Assembly: GCA_022316685.1 (NCBI GenBank)
Contig: JAKJHU010000039.1
Coordinates: forward strand, 1,054,001-1,118,000
Length of the DNA: 64,000 nt
Direction of reading: 5' to 3'
From: Progne subis subis
Taxonomy: Eukaryota > Chordata > Aves > Passeriformes > Hirundinidae
The translations under genes and the position numbers were made by a program. This document shows, piece after piece, positions 1 to 13,100 of this stretch; the first letter of the stretch is position 1; the number at the start of each line of letters is the position of its first letter. Below the pieces are notes generated by a model that saw nothing but the letters and a program-made list of their open reading frames with translations, was not told the origin of the DNA and ran no database searches.

Positions 1-603
1 GCCATGTTAGGATCAGTGCATGAGCCTAGTAGTATTTTTACAATTTCCGAGTGACAAATTTATTAGTAAACAGTGATGATAATGTAATTAACACTAGAAA
101 GGATACAATAGAAATGTCACAAACATGGTCTAAACATGCAGTATCCTCCCTTTGACAATGGCAATGCTATCCTTAGAAATGGAACTCATTCACTTAATGG
201 GCTTCATGGAATCATAGTTTACTTTTTGATACTTGTCTGTCTGTCCAACTGCAGTAGTAAGCTAAGAGTATGCAAGCATCCATAATTCTCATCTCTATCA
301 GTGTGATTCTTTGCTTTCTAATCTTCATTGGTGTTTTCTTCCATTTTCAATTTTATTGAACCATTTATTACCCATCCTGTGATATATTCAGAAAAGTATG
401 AATGTGCTAAGGAGTTTGTGTGCATTCTGTACACATCTCTTACCTTCAGATCATTTACAAAGTCTATTAAGTAATCTTTTCTTTGTTTCAGATCTGACTA
501 TATGATTATTATAGCTAGCAAAACATTATCTTCATTGTGTGATAAGTTAATAGTTGCAAAATGTGATGTGTAATTATGCGTAGAAGACTTTTATCCATTA
601 TTG
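1..603. other. Non-coding AT-rich DNA at the window edge
   Basis: No reading frame with matching splice sites and no recognisable protein is seen here. From conserved vertebrate gene order, this side should face CHP1. I looked for the end of its EF-hand protein and did not find it, so this is either CHP1 3' UTR or intergenic sequence. Which of these it is remains inference. Confidence 0.5.
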
Positions 604-792
604 CAGGAATGGGGAACCTTTTTTGGCTGAAGTCCTATTGAATCTTAAAATAACTTTAGTGGATCCTGCATTTACATACATCTTATTAAGAGAGAATACA
701 ATAGGGTCAAAGGCTGTTGGAAAACTATGTTGCAGGCTGTCTCTGTGCAGCAGGCTGTCTCTAGCCAACGGATCAGAGATTCCCCACCCCTG
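604..792. mobile_element. hAT-like MITE with 8-bp target duplication
   Basis: The left end reads CAGGAATGGGGAACC. The right end, reverse-complemented, reads CAGGGGTGGGGAATC, so the two form a terminal inverted repeat of about 15 bp with 3 mismatches. The flanks are CATTATTG (596-603) and TATTATTG (793-800), an 8-bp duplication with one mismatch, which is the size typical of hAT transposons. The 189-bp interior has no transposase, so this is a non-autonomous copy. The CAGGGGTGGGGAA-type end resembles Charlie-group hAT termini known from vertebrates; the family name is not assigned. A short tandem duplication (GCAGGCTGTCTCT twice, about 731-763) lies inside it. Confidence 0.75.
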
Positions 793-3700
793 TATTATTG
801 AGAATTCAATATCTTGTATTTTAGGTAACTTCCAGTTTTGCTTTCCAGCTCTAAGCTCAATTTTAATGATTTCTGTCTCCCTCTGCTTTTTTCAGAAGAG
901 AAGTTTAGACAGGGGAAGTGAAATTGATTTAGCACTCAATGGGCAGCTTGGACTGGTCAAATAGGAGACTGGTATGATTCTCGAGATGTGCATTGCTCTG
1001 TGGATGGCATCCTCTGACATCCTAGGAATTAGTCTTTTATTTGATGCCAGTGCTGCTCTTCACGCATTTCTCTCTTTCAGCTTAGAGAGGATACTGCATC
1101 TTTTTTTCCTGAGATCTGCCTGTAAATGGCCGGTAGGGGGAGGGAGGGAATGGGTAGCTTGGTTTTGTAATTTTGGTATGATATATCTTTAAAGTAATTA
1201 ATCAAGAAGCATGTACTTCTGTGCAATGACAGTAATCCAGGCAGAGTTAATGTATGTAGCAGGGAAAAAAAAAGCAAACAACCCAACAAAACCGACCAAA
1301 CAACCCTCTGCATCTAATAAATTTCTGAGAAAATTGGGACACGTGGGCCATTTACAGCAGAGCTTTGGGGGACCTGTGCTAAGAGTCAGGTTCAATTCTA
1401 AATGGACATAGCTGTACCATTGAATAAAGTAGTTTAGTGCTTGGGAGAATCAATTGAAAAATACCTCTGAAACTGGAATGCAAAATAGCACAGTATGTAG
1501 GGGGAAGAATCCCTGATGCAAACAAAGCCATAAGACGATTTAATAAGAAAATAGAACTTTAGTAGCAATAACTGTTTTGCATGTGATAGTAAATAACTTG
1601 CATTAGCAAGACTGTACAGTAGAGTAAGTGGGTAATAACCAAATAAGTTTGTGGCGCTCTGTGCTGCGGGGAGTTGTGTGAAGAGTCTTCCTGAGAAGAA
1701 GGGTGAATTCTTCTTATGTTCCTCATTGGAGGGAATTTGGCACTTGAATACTAAGTTAATGAACTTGATATATATATTAAAAAAAGAAAAATTAGCTTTG
1801 CCACATGTCTGAAGCACTGTCAGTGAGTGCTGGGGGAAGGGCAGATAGTTCTCTTTGAAAGGATCGCTGAAGTTTCCCTGTAATTTTTTTCTTCTTTTGT
1901 AGTCTAGCACTTGCTTTGTTTCTCTGAGAAACGAAACTTTTCCAAATACTGTACTGTGATGAGAACCTGATTCTAAAGTTAGAAGCTTTTGTGGTGGGGA
2001 AGTACTTTCTATTTTCTTTGCTTATAAAGACCAATCTGAGACAGTCTTTAAATTAAAAAAAAAAATTAAAACATTAGAAAGCACTTGACACGCAAAACAT
2101 TTGTATATGCCAAGCACGACTTTAGAATTCTAAAGATGCTACAGCAGAAAATAATTTCAGCTTTGCTAAATACTGTTTCAGACCAAAATTGATTCCAGTT
2201 GATGACTGAAGTTTTGCAGAGGAAAGTACTGTGAAGCGTCTGGTAACACAAAGGGTTATTGATCCACACCTGTAGATCTGCAGCCAACAAATTATTTGCT
2301 ATCAAAGGGTTGCATAAAAGAGCCACAGGAGTTCTAAACTATTTGTAGTTGACACTTTTCAGTGTAGATACCTTGTCTATAGACACAGTATGGCCCAACA
2401 GATAGTAATGTGTTCTGAACAGAATTACTTGATCAGAGGTTTAGATCAATCTGGCTGCATTTCTTCTGGAAAGCTGACTCTGACTTCCAGCTTAATGGAA
2501 GCTTCTTGTGTTTTTAAAGCATGAGGGTAAAGCACTTTGGCTCTTCATAAATTGATAATGGAACTGTGAGGGCTGTGAGCATTTTTACAGTATAAAGTAA
2601 CGGGATAAGCATTAGAATGTCTAAATTAAGTGTTGGCTAGTATGTAATATGCTTATGAAAAGCTAATTGGTCTGAAAGATTGTAATCAGCTTAAATTCCA
2701 AGTATTGAATTTTTGATAGGATTGGAAGCTGGCCATAGGGGACTTTCATTCGATTGCTCTCTGGGTGCATTAGAGAAATTATGAATTTACCGTGGTCTGT
2801 GGTCAGCAGGTACATTTACATAATAATGAAATTACGATGAAAACAAAGTCACGTTCATGCTTCAGAAGTACAAACTTTGTGGCTGAACAGAATTCTTCAA
2901 GGGTATATCCACTCAGAAAAGGGGGGAGGAAATAAAGACTGATGTAGCCAGGCAAACTGTCTACGTATACTTCCCAGTTCAGGCTTTTAATAATGATCTG
3001 AATTCTGTGGGCTGGTAGACTAGGAATTAACTATTCACAGCAACAAAAGGAATCCCTTTGCCTTTCAGCTCTTGTACTATGGCATGACTTTTGCTTCAAA
3101 CCTCTTTGATTTAACAGCTTCTAAGCCTAAGCGGAAGTGTTAGGTGCTACCATACTTGGGTGTGGTATATCAAAGGTAAAATGACCAGTATGGACATGCC
3201 TCCTTTAGCAGTACTAAACCCAGATGATACAAATATATTCTGTTTGTATATCCAGTAGTGCTGCTGCAGAAAGTCTAGCCAGTATGTATGTTGGGAATTG
3301 TACCTTCTGAAACTGAGGGTAATTGTCAAATTTAGGAGAAAAAAGAAAGTCTTGCAAAGACTTCTTGATAGTAAGTGAGAAGAAATTGTACTGAGCTAGA
3401 GGATACTGACACTTTACACGAGGATTACACTGTCAAGAGCTGGCAGTCTGGTTTTTTTGGAGCAGGAAAGGAAAAGAGTATTGAGGATAAAATAACTTTT
3501 GATGTATAACGAATCTTAGAAACTACTGCTTCTTGCATCCTTAGGAAGCTGACTGGTCTTCCTCCAAAATGAATAATCCTGCTCGCTGGTCAGGTACAGA
3601 CCTGCAGAATGACAGTTCAAGTTAGATTCCACTGGATTTCTTTCACAGAACAACCCAGCATTTTGCCCCTGTAGCACTTTGGCACACAAAAACCAAGAAT

Positions 3701-4233
3701 CGAACCAGGATGTGTTGTTCAACAGCGCAGAACACTAACCATGGATTCTGATGTCTGTTCCCTTTCAGTCTCTACACTTCCTCTTGCGTTTTAGAGAAAG
3801 TGTCAGTGTTCATGTCAGCAGAGTGTGTTTCTGTCTCTGAGCCTTTGCACCGGGTTATAATACAGACAGATTCCCAAGACTTTACCCCATCTAAAGTTAA
3901 AAGATAGAAGGTAACTTTCTGTTCAGTGTGTCCTATGTAAATCCTGTCTGCTTCTCTCCACTCCCCCTCCAAATGAGTGTGTTTGCAGGTCAAATAAAAG
4001 GCAGGTAGTTTGTAATGCCTTAGGCATGAAGAACTGCATGGAGAAACTGAAGGAAAGCAGCACAGGCCCACAAACCAAATCTTAGAGCTAGTATTCTAGT
4101 TATGCATGATTCAAAATGTCTAGTGTAATGTAGTTATTACCAGTAAATTGAGATATGCATTTATACATAATGAAGCAATAGGAATTAATATACCAATAGC
4201 TTGAACTTCCTGCTTTGATTCTCAAATTTCGGG

Positions 4234-4258
4234 TTTTTTTTTTTTTTTTTTTTTTTTT
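4234..4258. repeat. T25 homopolymer
   Basis: An uninterrupted run of 25 T followed by AG, read directly from the sequence. It looks like a strong splice acceptor, but no exon continues from it. Confidence 0.9.
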
Positions 4259-4526
4259 AGAGAATGTGCTGCCTCTGTAGAGAAGGGGGCAGAATGTATA
4301 GATAGGGACAGAAGCATGGCACCAAAACTGTAAATCAGGAACCAGGATCAGCAGAACTCGCCTTTATAACCTCTTGTCTGGTTCATATCACTGTCCTGAG
4401 CATGTAAAAAGCAGGGCATGAACTACGCATGTTTAGAGGCGAGATGTGGTTTCTCACCTGCTGCAGCTGTAGCAAGGAAAAGGGTGCAGAGTTTCTTACA
4501 CAGTGCAGGGGGAGTGACTGGTGGGA

Positions 4527-4605
4527 AAGAAAAAAAAACAAACCAAACCCCCAAAAAAATCACCCCCAAACCCAAGCCAACAAACAAGTAACGCAAACCA
4601 CAGAC
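4527..4605. repeat. A/C-rich low-complexity tract
   Basis: This is a purely compositional tract built of A runs joined by CAAACC and CCCCC words. The same kind of tract recurs at 1262-1306, 12944-13037 and 19868-19903, and as its GT-rich complement at 44036-44195. Confidence 0.75.
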
Positions 4606-5581
4606 TCAAATTGAGTGTAGTATTTGCCAGACAGTAGGTAATAAGCTTGAATGTGAGAGAAATTATTTGGAGAAGACTGAAATTAATAAGCACAGTACAT
4701 ATTTTTCAGGTGTTGAATAGCTTTTTAATAGACAGTATTTTCAGGTAACTAGCCACATAGGCGGCTGTACTGAAGCATACTGGTACCAGCCAGCAATAAT
4801 GGCATCCGCAGGAATGAACCTGAAAATACTGATAATCTTGTATATTTTTTAAGTTCTTTAAAGAGATTTTTAAAAACAGAAAATGAGATTTGTTTACTGA
4901 AGGTCTTCTGCAACAGAGGTTGCAATTGTCTTTTTTCTTTATTTCCATTACTAATTAAAAGGGAATTTGGGTGCCATCTTTCTGTAAACTCTAGTGTGTT
5001 CTCTGTAATTCAAGTCTCTTAGTGGATAATGCAGTCAATTTCTGCTGGCAGTTTGAAAATATGAGAATGTGGGGCATAGCCTACATCACTAATACTTTTC
5101 CAAGTTTAAACTTGTAATTAAACATGTTAAATACTGGCTTGTTACTGCAGAATTCCATACTTGTAGCTTAGCTTAATTTTGTAAGTGGGCTTAACTTGTG
5201 CAGAAGACCTCTCCATGTACAGAGGGCCCAGTCCTCTCTCTTAAGTAGAAAGAAGTGTCTTGGAGGAAGAAAAGGTGTGTCAAGTTAATTCTTGTTCGTA
5301 CTTCATAGCCAACCATTCATAAAGCACTGTGTCTTGGGTTTAGAATGGGAATTGTGGTTTTACCTATGAATGCTCTTATTAGGTATGTAAGGATTGCCAA
5401 ATGAAGATGGGGATATTAAAAGAGAAGATAACTATTCCATGGTATCACAAGTTAGACTGAATGAAAGTTTTTGAGCCAATTTCTTCAAGAAACAAGAAAA
5501 TTTCCAAGACAAATTTAGCCCAGTGATTAACCATGGTCATTTTTACTTCTTTAGAACACTATGCATGGTTTTAAAGTCTGC

Positions 5582-5585
<4 letters not shown>

Positions 5586-5614
<29 letters not shown>
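5586..5614. repeat. T29 homopolymer
   Basis: An uninterrupted run of 29 T in gene-free DNA. It may be the inverted poly(A) tail of an old retroposon, but no element body is recognised next to it. Confidence 0.9.
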
Positions 5615-8559
5615 GGTAATGAGTAAGCCATTGTATCCTTTGTATTTCCCTTCAGTATAACCTGGGGAATAAGCTACTTCAGGATGTCAGTGAAGTTATT
5701 TTCCTTTTGAAAAATATAACAGCAAAGGAGAAGTATTAGGTATAAATTCCTAAAAATTACCTTAATACTTAATAGGCTAAAGAATACTTACACTGAACTT
5801 CTGATAGCATTCTTGCATGGATTAGTGGAGGAGATTATTGGTGTGACTATGGACTATGTACTCCCATTGCACACGTTTTACATGGTAACAGTGAAAGAAT
5901 GTCTCCCTGCAAATTCTGATTTTTTTCAAAAGGCAGCTTGCTTTTATATCTATGCATCTTTGAGGATTTCAAGATAAGATTTTATTCTTTTGACACTGTA
6001 AAGAGGAACTGTTTAAAAATGAACCTGGAAACTCTGCACCTGTATACAAAATTTTTTAGCAATAAAGCAGCACAGGCTGAGAATGCACTAAAACTGGATG
6101 TGTCATCTGTTCAGAAGATGTATTACCCAAATTACTGTACATTCCACTCCACTTCTGAGGTGTTCTTGCTGTAGCTTTGTCAAAACTTAACAGCTCAGTG
6201 CTGGATATCTCCTTTGGGGCCAGATATCCCAGCAGACTTTGGGCACAAGAGCTTCTGACTTAGCAGCTAAACAAAAACTGTTATTCCACTCATTCTAAGA
6301 TGCATAACTTATCAGTTAAGAGCTTCAAGGGTTGTTTAAGAGGGTAGCAAAACCCCTCAGTTTCTTGTATTGATTGCCCAAAAGTAACAAGGTCCCTCAG
6401 AAGACAGTTTTATGTATTGTTTATTGTTTTGGTGACTGCAATTCTGAAAAATTTCTTCTGTGATTTGCAGAGGTCCTCCCAGTTGCAAGGATTACAAGGA
6501 TGCAGTTTAAAAATTAGCCAGCTGTTCTTCAGCACATACTTACTATTTATTTAAATTCATGCTAAGTAAGTAATGTGATTTGAGGAACCAACTTTAATGC
6601 TTCATAACAAATGAGGACCCAAGCAAGATAACGTTTTTCTTTCTGCAAAATTAATCAAAGGAAAAGAAGTAGGCCTAGGACTCGCATAATACTGGCAATG
6701 ATTTGCACAACATGAATTTCTGAATTTCAGCTTTTATTTAAGAAGTTCCTTCTTCACAACTTCAAATATAATACAAAAATGTAACAGACAGCTTTCTTTT
6801 TCTTTTAGGGATCAACACTAATAAAGCAAAACAATTTAGCATTATTCATAGTACAGACATAAAATATCAAGAAACAGTCTCAATGCAGAAACTGGAATGA
6901 AAAGGCAAAAGCAGATAGTCCCATTATCAATCATATTTCTTAATCTCATTCAGTAACAGAAGCACTAAGGAAGTACTAAAAAGGTGGTATTAGAATTTGT
7001 GAGAGTCCCTCCTTTCCTTGCAGAACAACTGTTGATACTCTGTGGTTTTGCTTACCACAACGAACTGAGACCATACAGAACTCCCAAACAGAAAGCAGCA
7101 TAGTGAGCATTAGTAGTAGCCTAAGTACCAGCTGCCCACCTAAAACCTCTGAGGTGCCTTACAGTGAGTTTTGTCCCCTCTGCTCCAAGCCCATTATGAC
7201 TCATTTTACAAATAAGACAAAATACATAACTGGCAGCAGCAGCAATGAGGTCTGCAACCTGCTGGTCCTGTATATGTAAGGAGAAGGCAATTTGCATCAC
7301 TGGAATTAAGCTGATAAACAGAATCCTCTCTAGACTACTACAGACAACTACTAAACTTTCCATAAAGTTCATTGTCCCTTTAGGGAAAAACGTTATCCCT
7401 TTAGGCAGCAAAAGGGAGAGGAAACGGGCCCTCAGTCTTCCAACAAACAAGAATCGGGGGTATTCTGTCCCAGTAACAAAGGGTAAGTAGTGCTTTCTTT
7501 TCTGTAAAATTATTTTCTAAATGTTTGGAAATAAGCAGAAGCAGTTTTCAACGGAGAGAAATGCCAATGAGCCATAAGTAGGTATTTTTTATGAAACAAC
7601 TAGCCAATTGAAGGCAACAGTGTGTTAGGTTTGTTCCAACCGAGGCAGAAACACCAAATTAAGTAGTGGTTTTACATTTACTTGTTTCTGTTTGCCAAAT
7701 TTAGTGTAGTGGTCTTTACTTTCCTTTTTCCCTCTGTCTGTGAGATAGGATTAGGGGAAGCAAAGCAGGCCCAAGCTTAAAGATAAAAAAATAGTTTTAT
7801 TAACACACACCAAAAAGAGAAATTAAGAATAATGAAACTTTTAAAACACTTTTCCTTCCCCCTACAAACCATTAGCTTTCCCACAAACAATGCAAAGAGG
7901 CAAAACTTAGAACTCTAGGTCAGTATAAATAGTCTATAAAATAGTCTTTCATTCAGTCTTTTGAGAGAGAGGTCTCTCCTGATTTGTTCTGGTAACTTTC
8001 CACAAGAGAAATAGTCTGCTTGTGGTTTCCACTTCTCACAAAAGCAGCCCGCTTGTGGATCTCCCATATCACGAAGCCTTTCCCGTGACTGCATGGGGGC
8101 TATGGACTCACACGTATCAGGGTGTCACCTTTTAGGGATGTACAACTTCAAAGGCAACGAATCCTTCATCTTAAGGAGCAGAGATATTTTCTCACCTCTT
8201 CACACGTGCAGAGGGCTGCTTCTCATTCCTCTGTTCAAACATCCCATGGGATCACCAGATCAGTTACTAATTCAGTATTTACTCAATAAGTTACAAATAC
8301 CATTGCTCAAAAATCCACAAATCTAAATAATCATCTCCCCAATTCATATTTGTCCACAATTTAAAGGAATACTCTAGCATAGTCACACTGCAGTCTGTTA
8401 CCACAACTCATATAGATTTTCCCGCCTAGGACCAAGGCAACTTGTAATCTCTTCCACTTAAGGGGTCACCCTTCCTTTACTGACATTGATATCTTCATAT
8501 TGTCCCTTTACATATCTCCAGTCTGGACTTTCCTCTCTCTCTGAGAAGGATTAGAGTTT

Positions 8560-9170
8560 AAAAAAAGTCTCAATCTGTGCCAGGAAAGAGTAAATATTCC
8601 TGCCCGGGCCTGCAGATGTTTACCTGATCCCTGCCGGGCAGCAGCCTCTAGGATTTTCAGAAGCCGCGGGAATGGGGAAAGAGCTCAGGCTGAAAGATCT
8701 CGGAGCGGCCTGCCTGGTGGATGCGTCCTGCCCCACCGCTCGGTCTCATCCAGGGTCGCCCAGCTCAGAGCTGCTATCAGAGGCTGCAGCTCCCCTCTCC
8801 TGCTGCCAGCCGCCACCGGGCCTGGCCATGGCTGGGCCCCCTCCACCGCGGGCAGGCGGCCAGCGCTGCCGAGCCGCAGCCTCCGCTCTCCCCCGCCGGC
8901 AGCCGGGGGAAAGGGGGGGAGACTCACCCGGGGGAAAGAGGCTCAGCCGGAGGGAAAAGGCGGGGAGACTCACCCGGGGGAAAGAGGCTCAGCCGGAGGG
9001 AATAGGCGGGGGGGGAACCTCAGCCGGCCCGGGCCGCTCCCTGTGCTGGCAGCGGCTCCCGGAGGCCTGGCCCGGCCTGGCCCGGCCCAGTCGCCCAAGG
9101 GCAGCGGGACCTGGGCCGGACCCCCCTCTGCTACCCACGATGTTAACTTGGGACCGGCCTAGAAGGGAAG
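8560..9170. other. GC-rich, CpG-dense island inside the LTR-like block
   Basis: Base composition jumps from AT-rich to strongly GC-rich over about 600 bp and falls back at the CCAAT/TATA cluster. Several open frames cross it in different phases (the longest is 8672-9229 on the plus strand). They are low-complexity Pro/Gly/Arg/Ala translations of GC-rich DNA with no domain, so they are not called as genes. No annotated-type gene starts here, so this is an orphan CpG island. Confidence 0.6.
8916..9007. repeat. 46-bp tandem repeat, two copies
   Basis: Two adjacent copies of a unit containing GAGACTCACCCGGGGGAAAG and GGCTCAGCCGGAGGGAA. The word GACTCACCC recurs at 8921 and 8967, giving a period of 46. 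The copies are nearly identical, which suggests recent duplication and a possible VNTR. A degenerate third copy may precede it. Confidence 0.85.
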
Positions 9171-9299
9171 AGAGCCTTCCCGGGCCCATTTTATGCTTGT
9201 GTGACCCAGAGGTGTGTCCCTATATTTAATTGGCCAATCCAGCCATCCGTCTTGAAAGTCAGTCACTGATTGGTTTTTAGCATCCGTGCTAAACCAACA

Positions 9300-10142
9300 G
9301 GCATATCATAACTTCAGGAAAGCAGTGCTTCCACAATTGTGCAGTAGACTGTTGACGTTCCAGAAAGAAATGCTCAGATCTGTTCGAGGCAGTTGCTCTC
9401 AGGCTTAGCTGGCAGAATTTGACTCAGTCCTGCTTCTGGGGCTGCACTGCAGCAGGTACGTGGGTTGTCCTTTACCTGAAATCCAAAACTTTGTGCCTCC
9501 ATGGTGCCATCTAGACTCATACACTAAGAACACTGCAGCATCTGTGATGTGCTTCTCTGCTGCTTTGCAGGCAACACACACAAGCAAATCTCAAAACTAT
9601 TCAGGAATCCATTTAGCAGCGGCTCATGTATCAGCTAATGAGCCACTTCACCAAAAACTAGCTGCCACTAAAACCAAAGCTGCCATTAACACTATGTCTG
9701 TATTAAAAGTAGGACAAGAGCTTTAGATCTCTAAGAATGCTCAGTTTGTAATGGTGGCTCTTGAATTATCATCACCTTATTAAGTATGTTTTACATAGCT
9801 CCAGAAACCTGACTTCACCATTTCAAAGGATGGTTTTCCCCGTGTAGTCAGAAAAACTATCATATCATATCAAAAAACATATCATTTTGGTTAGAAAAAC
9901 CAAAGCCACAGTTAATATAGCCTCAGAGAATGACATGCTGCATGGGTGAGCTATTCATTCTCCAAGCACAACTTCAAGGTGTCAGATTTTCAGGTGTTCC
10001 CCTGAGATGCATTTCATCATCTTTAGACACACAGACAAAGTGACAGATCAACACTCAGACCTGGTCTGGTACATTATTTCTTTGTAATGGCCAAACTCAG
10101 CAGAGATGCAAAAACAACTCCAGCAGTTCTTGAAAATGGATA
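9300..10142 (-). other. Probable OIP5 3' UTR and downstream flank
   Basis: This stretch lies directly after the OIP5 stop codon on the minus strand. No other exon is visible. I find no clear AATAAA on the minus strand before the LTR-like block. The OIP5 transcript may use a variant signal, or may run on to the AATAAA at 7801-7796 inside that block; this is inference. Confidence 0.35.
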
Positions 10143-13100
10143 TTAGTTGGCATTAACTCTTGCATATTCTAGGTATGCAGGTAATAGTAGGTCATGTGGA
10201 TATGTTGAAGAGTTTTGCCATTCTGTTACATAATTATTTTGTTCCAGTTTCTCCAGCTTCCTTATCACTAATTCTAAGTGATCATTGAAGTCCACAACCC
10301 TTTTTTTCACCTAGAAAAAAAGAGAAATGAAGAGTGTCAAAATTAGCAAAAAAAGTCCTTAACACTTGATCTTTGAATGACCTGCACCCCACTTTAAGTG
10401 GCTAAAAGAGCAACTTACTTTCAAGATGGGAAAGGAGAAATGATTCTGTGATTCTATGAAAATAAGAGGGCTTGATCTCTATGTTGCCTGTTTCGTACTG
10501 AAAAAACCAGCACCCAGATCAGAGGGCTGCACTGCAAACTGGAGATGGATGAATGTGTGCCAGTATCAGCCCTTCCAGGGACATAACAGAAATAACTACT
10601 TAAGGAGATGGAGCTGCTGCAGTTTTACTATGATGAATCTGATCTTTCCTACTTAAGTTTTCTTACAGCCAGACCTTCTTTGACAGTATGTGGACAAACT
10701 TTTTCATCATTACCTTGGACTACACGTGGACATCAAGTATCAAAAAACAAAGGACAAATGCTTGAGCTTGTTCTAGACAACAGGCAAACTCTCTGCAGTC
10801 ACATAATTCGTGTTTGCAATGAAGTGCTATCATATTTTTACTTCAATTCATGTATTTTTAGTAAATCATGTCTTGACTTCCAAAGTTTTACCTGGATAAG
10901 ATTTTTGCATCTTAGCCTCACATGACCTGTAAAAACAATCTGATTCTACAGAAACTGGAAGATGACTTGGAAAAGGACAAAACTTACGAAATGTCAAAGG
11001 CCCATTACAAGAGAAACTAAAATCTAAACTCAAGCCCCTCCCCCACCCCCCAAAAAAAGTAAGGAACAAATACTCACATAAATACTGAATATACTGGCTG
11101 TCTCCTACACACAATAACTTTATTTGAGCTAAGGCACAGGCAATTAACTAACATAACTAGTCAGGTTACAGATAAGAATGTCCAATTTGAAGACCAAAAC
11201 AGGAGGGAGGTCCTAGAGTTGTCTCTGAAACTACAAATACTGCCATGCTGTTTTTAACTTACACAGACGTAAAAATGTAACTCTCTAAAAATCCCTTTCA
11301 AATCAAACAATTCTATTTTTAAATTCTTCAACAATGACTACACAAGTCATAATACTTAGGCAAGTCTGTATAAATTATTTTTGGGATTTCTTTTCTTTGC
11401 AAGGTATAGAGATAAAAGGGTAACAAACTTTTACCAAAATTTAGCCAGAACTGAGTATGTTCTGCAGTTTAGGGGTCTTAGAAAATGTTCCACCTTTCAT
11501 GCATTATCAGTTATTATCATATAAGGCAGCATTTTCTCAACCTTAGGCATTTTAAAACCCCCAATTGTATCAATGTTTTTGAATTAATGTCCAAAATTAT
11601 TAGCATTTTAAAAGTATTTTCCATTATTGTGGAAATCTTACTTTTTCTATGTGTTCCTTTAAGGTCACAGCTGGAAAATTCACCTTAGAAGCTTCTATAA
11701 CCATTTGGTTTTTTAAGAGGTAACTGGAAAACAAAAGGGTGAAGGGGAAAAAATCACAAGAAAATTGGTTAAAAAACCTATAGTTGCATTATTTAGATGG
11801 ATGATTTAAGATTATTTTAAAGCAGATACAAGGTTGTTGCCAAAAGTAATAATTATGGAAATATTCAAAACATAACAATGGTTTTATTTTGGAATCAAGA
11901 TCCTCTCATCACCAGCAATAAGTAATTTCCAATTTCTATAGCCAAGTCCTCAGCCTATCATGGAATCACTTTGATAACTTATGTTAGCTAAATGAATCTG
12001 GAACTGAAGAGATTTCAGTACTTGCACACAACTAAATTTGAAGACTTAATTTACACGAGGACACTCAGGAGGTGCAAGGCAAATCAAAGGGATTCGCATC
12101 AACACTGCTGAATTTAGACATCGAGGATATTAAAATCCCACACCAATGTGCCCACATGAAAGTCCAACCGCTTTTGTTAGCTGTAGGCTGGTTGTACAAT
12201 AACTTACAACTACCTGTGAAGTCACTGACCATAAGAATATAGTGTACTCACCACATGATGCTGTCCTTGAAGAAACAGAACAAGCCACGGAGATATGCCA
12301 GGTCACTGCCAGAAGAATAGAGAATGAAGCCCAAGGCCAAGCCACATGACCGGCAGTATAATAAATAATAAGCACTAAAAGGGAGAAAGGAGAAGGTGAT
12401 CTTAAACAGAAGCTTTTGAAACCACAGATGCTGCATTTTGTTAGAGGGCATCAAACCTTCAATTCTACTGGGGCAAAATCCAAGGCATAATAATGCCTTC
12501 TCCTCAAAAAATCCCTATATGTACAAAAATAACCTGACCGTAAAAAACTGGGTACGTTGTGAAAGAAGTAACCTCTCTAATAAGTGAAGTTGCTATTAAG
12601 GAAGAAAATGCACACCTTATTATCGCAGAGTGTTTAGATTATTCTATTTAAACATTATTTAAATGATAAAACAATGCACGTGCCACATGGAAGTTCTTTC
12701 TAATAAAACAGATTATTGCCCCATGCAGAGAGAGGGGCACGGAAAAAAGTCCAAAAAAAGAGCAAGTCCTATATTGAAAAAGTTTCCAGTCCTGACAGTT
12801 TGTAAAACAGCCTTTAAACAAGCTACTGATTCTGCAAGCCCCTAGATGACATTTTACATTCTGCCCATTAGACTAAGTTATTAAAGTTTGCTAACTTTAA
12901 GTTCATGAATAGGGCAGCACAAGTTTCTTATTTTCAGTATTAAGAAAAACAAACCAACCAACCAAAAGCCACCCCCCCCCCCCCCAAAAAAAAAAAACCA
13001 GACCAAGCAAAAACCCACCAAACCAAACAAAACCCAGAGATGTTTTAAGTAAGAGACCCTTCAGGGGAGGGAAGAAAGAGACCTACAAATTAAGCTGTCT

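Larger units (their letters stand above)
793..7620. other. Gene-free AT-rich interval
   Basis: About 6.8 kb in which I see no supportable exon on either strand. The open frames are short, lack splice logic and match nothing I know. The interval contains A/C-rich low-complexity tracts (1262-1306 and 4527-4605), two long T runs, and AATAAA words at 6061 and 6823 that could end an upstream transcript such as CHP1. That last link is inference only. Confidence 0.5.
7621..9299 (-). mobile_element. Candidate LTR-like element (solo LTR or non-autonomous LTR element)
   Basis: The block starts TGTGTTAGGTTTG and ends CTAAACCAACA, so it is TG...CA bounded with a short inverted repeat (TGTT-GGTTT). Read on the minus strand it has promoter-like signals near its start. 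These are CCAAT words at 9269-9273 and 9229-9233 and TATA-like words near 9225 and 9190. They are followed by a GC-rich leader of about 600 bp. An AATAAA signal (7801-7796) lies about 170 bp before the far end. That order suits an avian endogenous-retrovirus LTR. I see no gag, pol or env reading frame and no convincing target duplication. The 1.4 kb between TATA and poly(A) signal is long for an R region. It could instead be a non-coding transcript with its own CpG island. Confidence 0.4.

Noticed and set aside
1..7620. CHP1 coding exons
   Set aside because: Expected from synteny, but I found no stretch encoding its EF hands or its C-terminus on either strand.
8672..9229. 185-codon open frame in the GC-rich island
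   Set aside because: The translation is low-complexity Pro/Gly/Arg/Ala, several other frames are equally open, and a tandem repeat runs through it. No domain or splice logic is seen.
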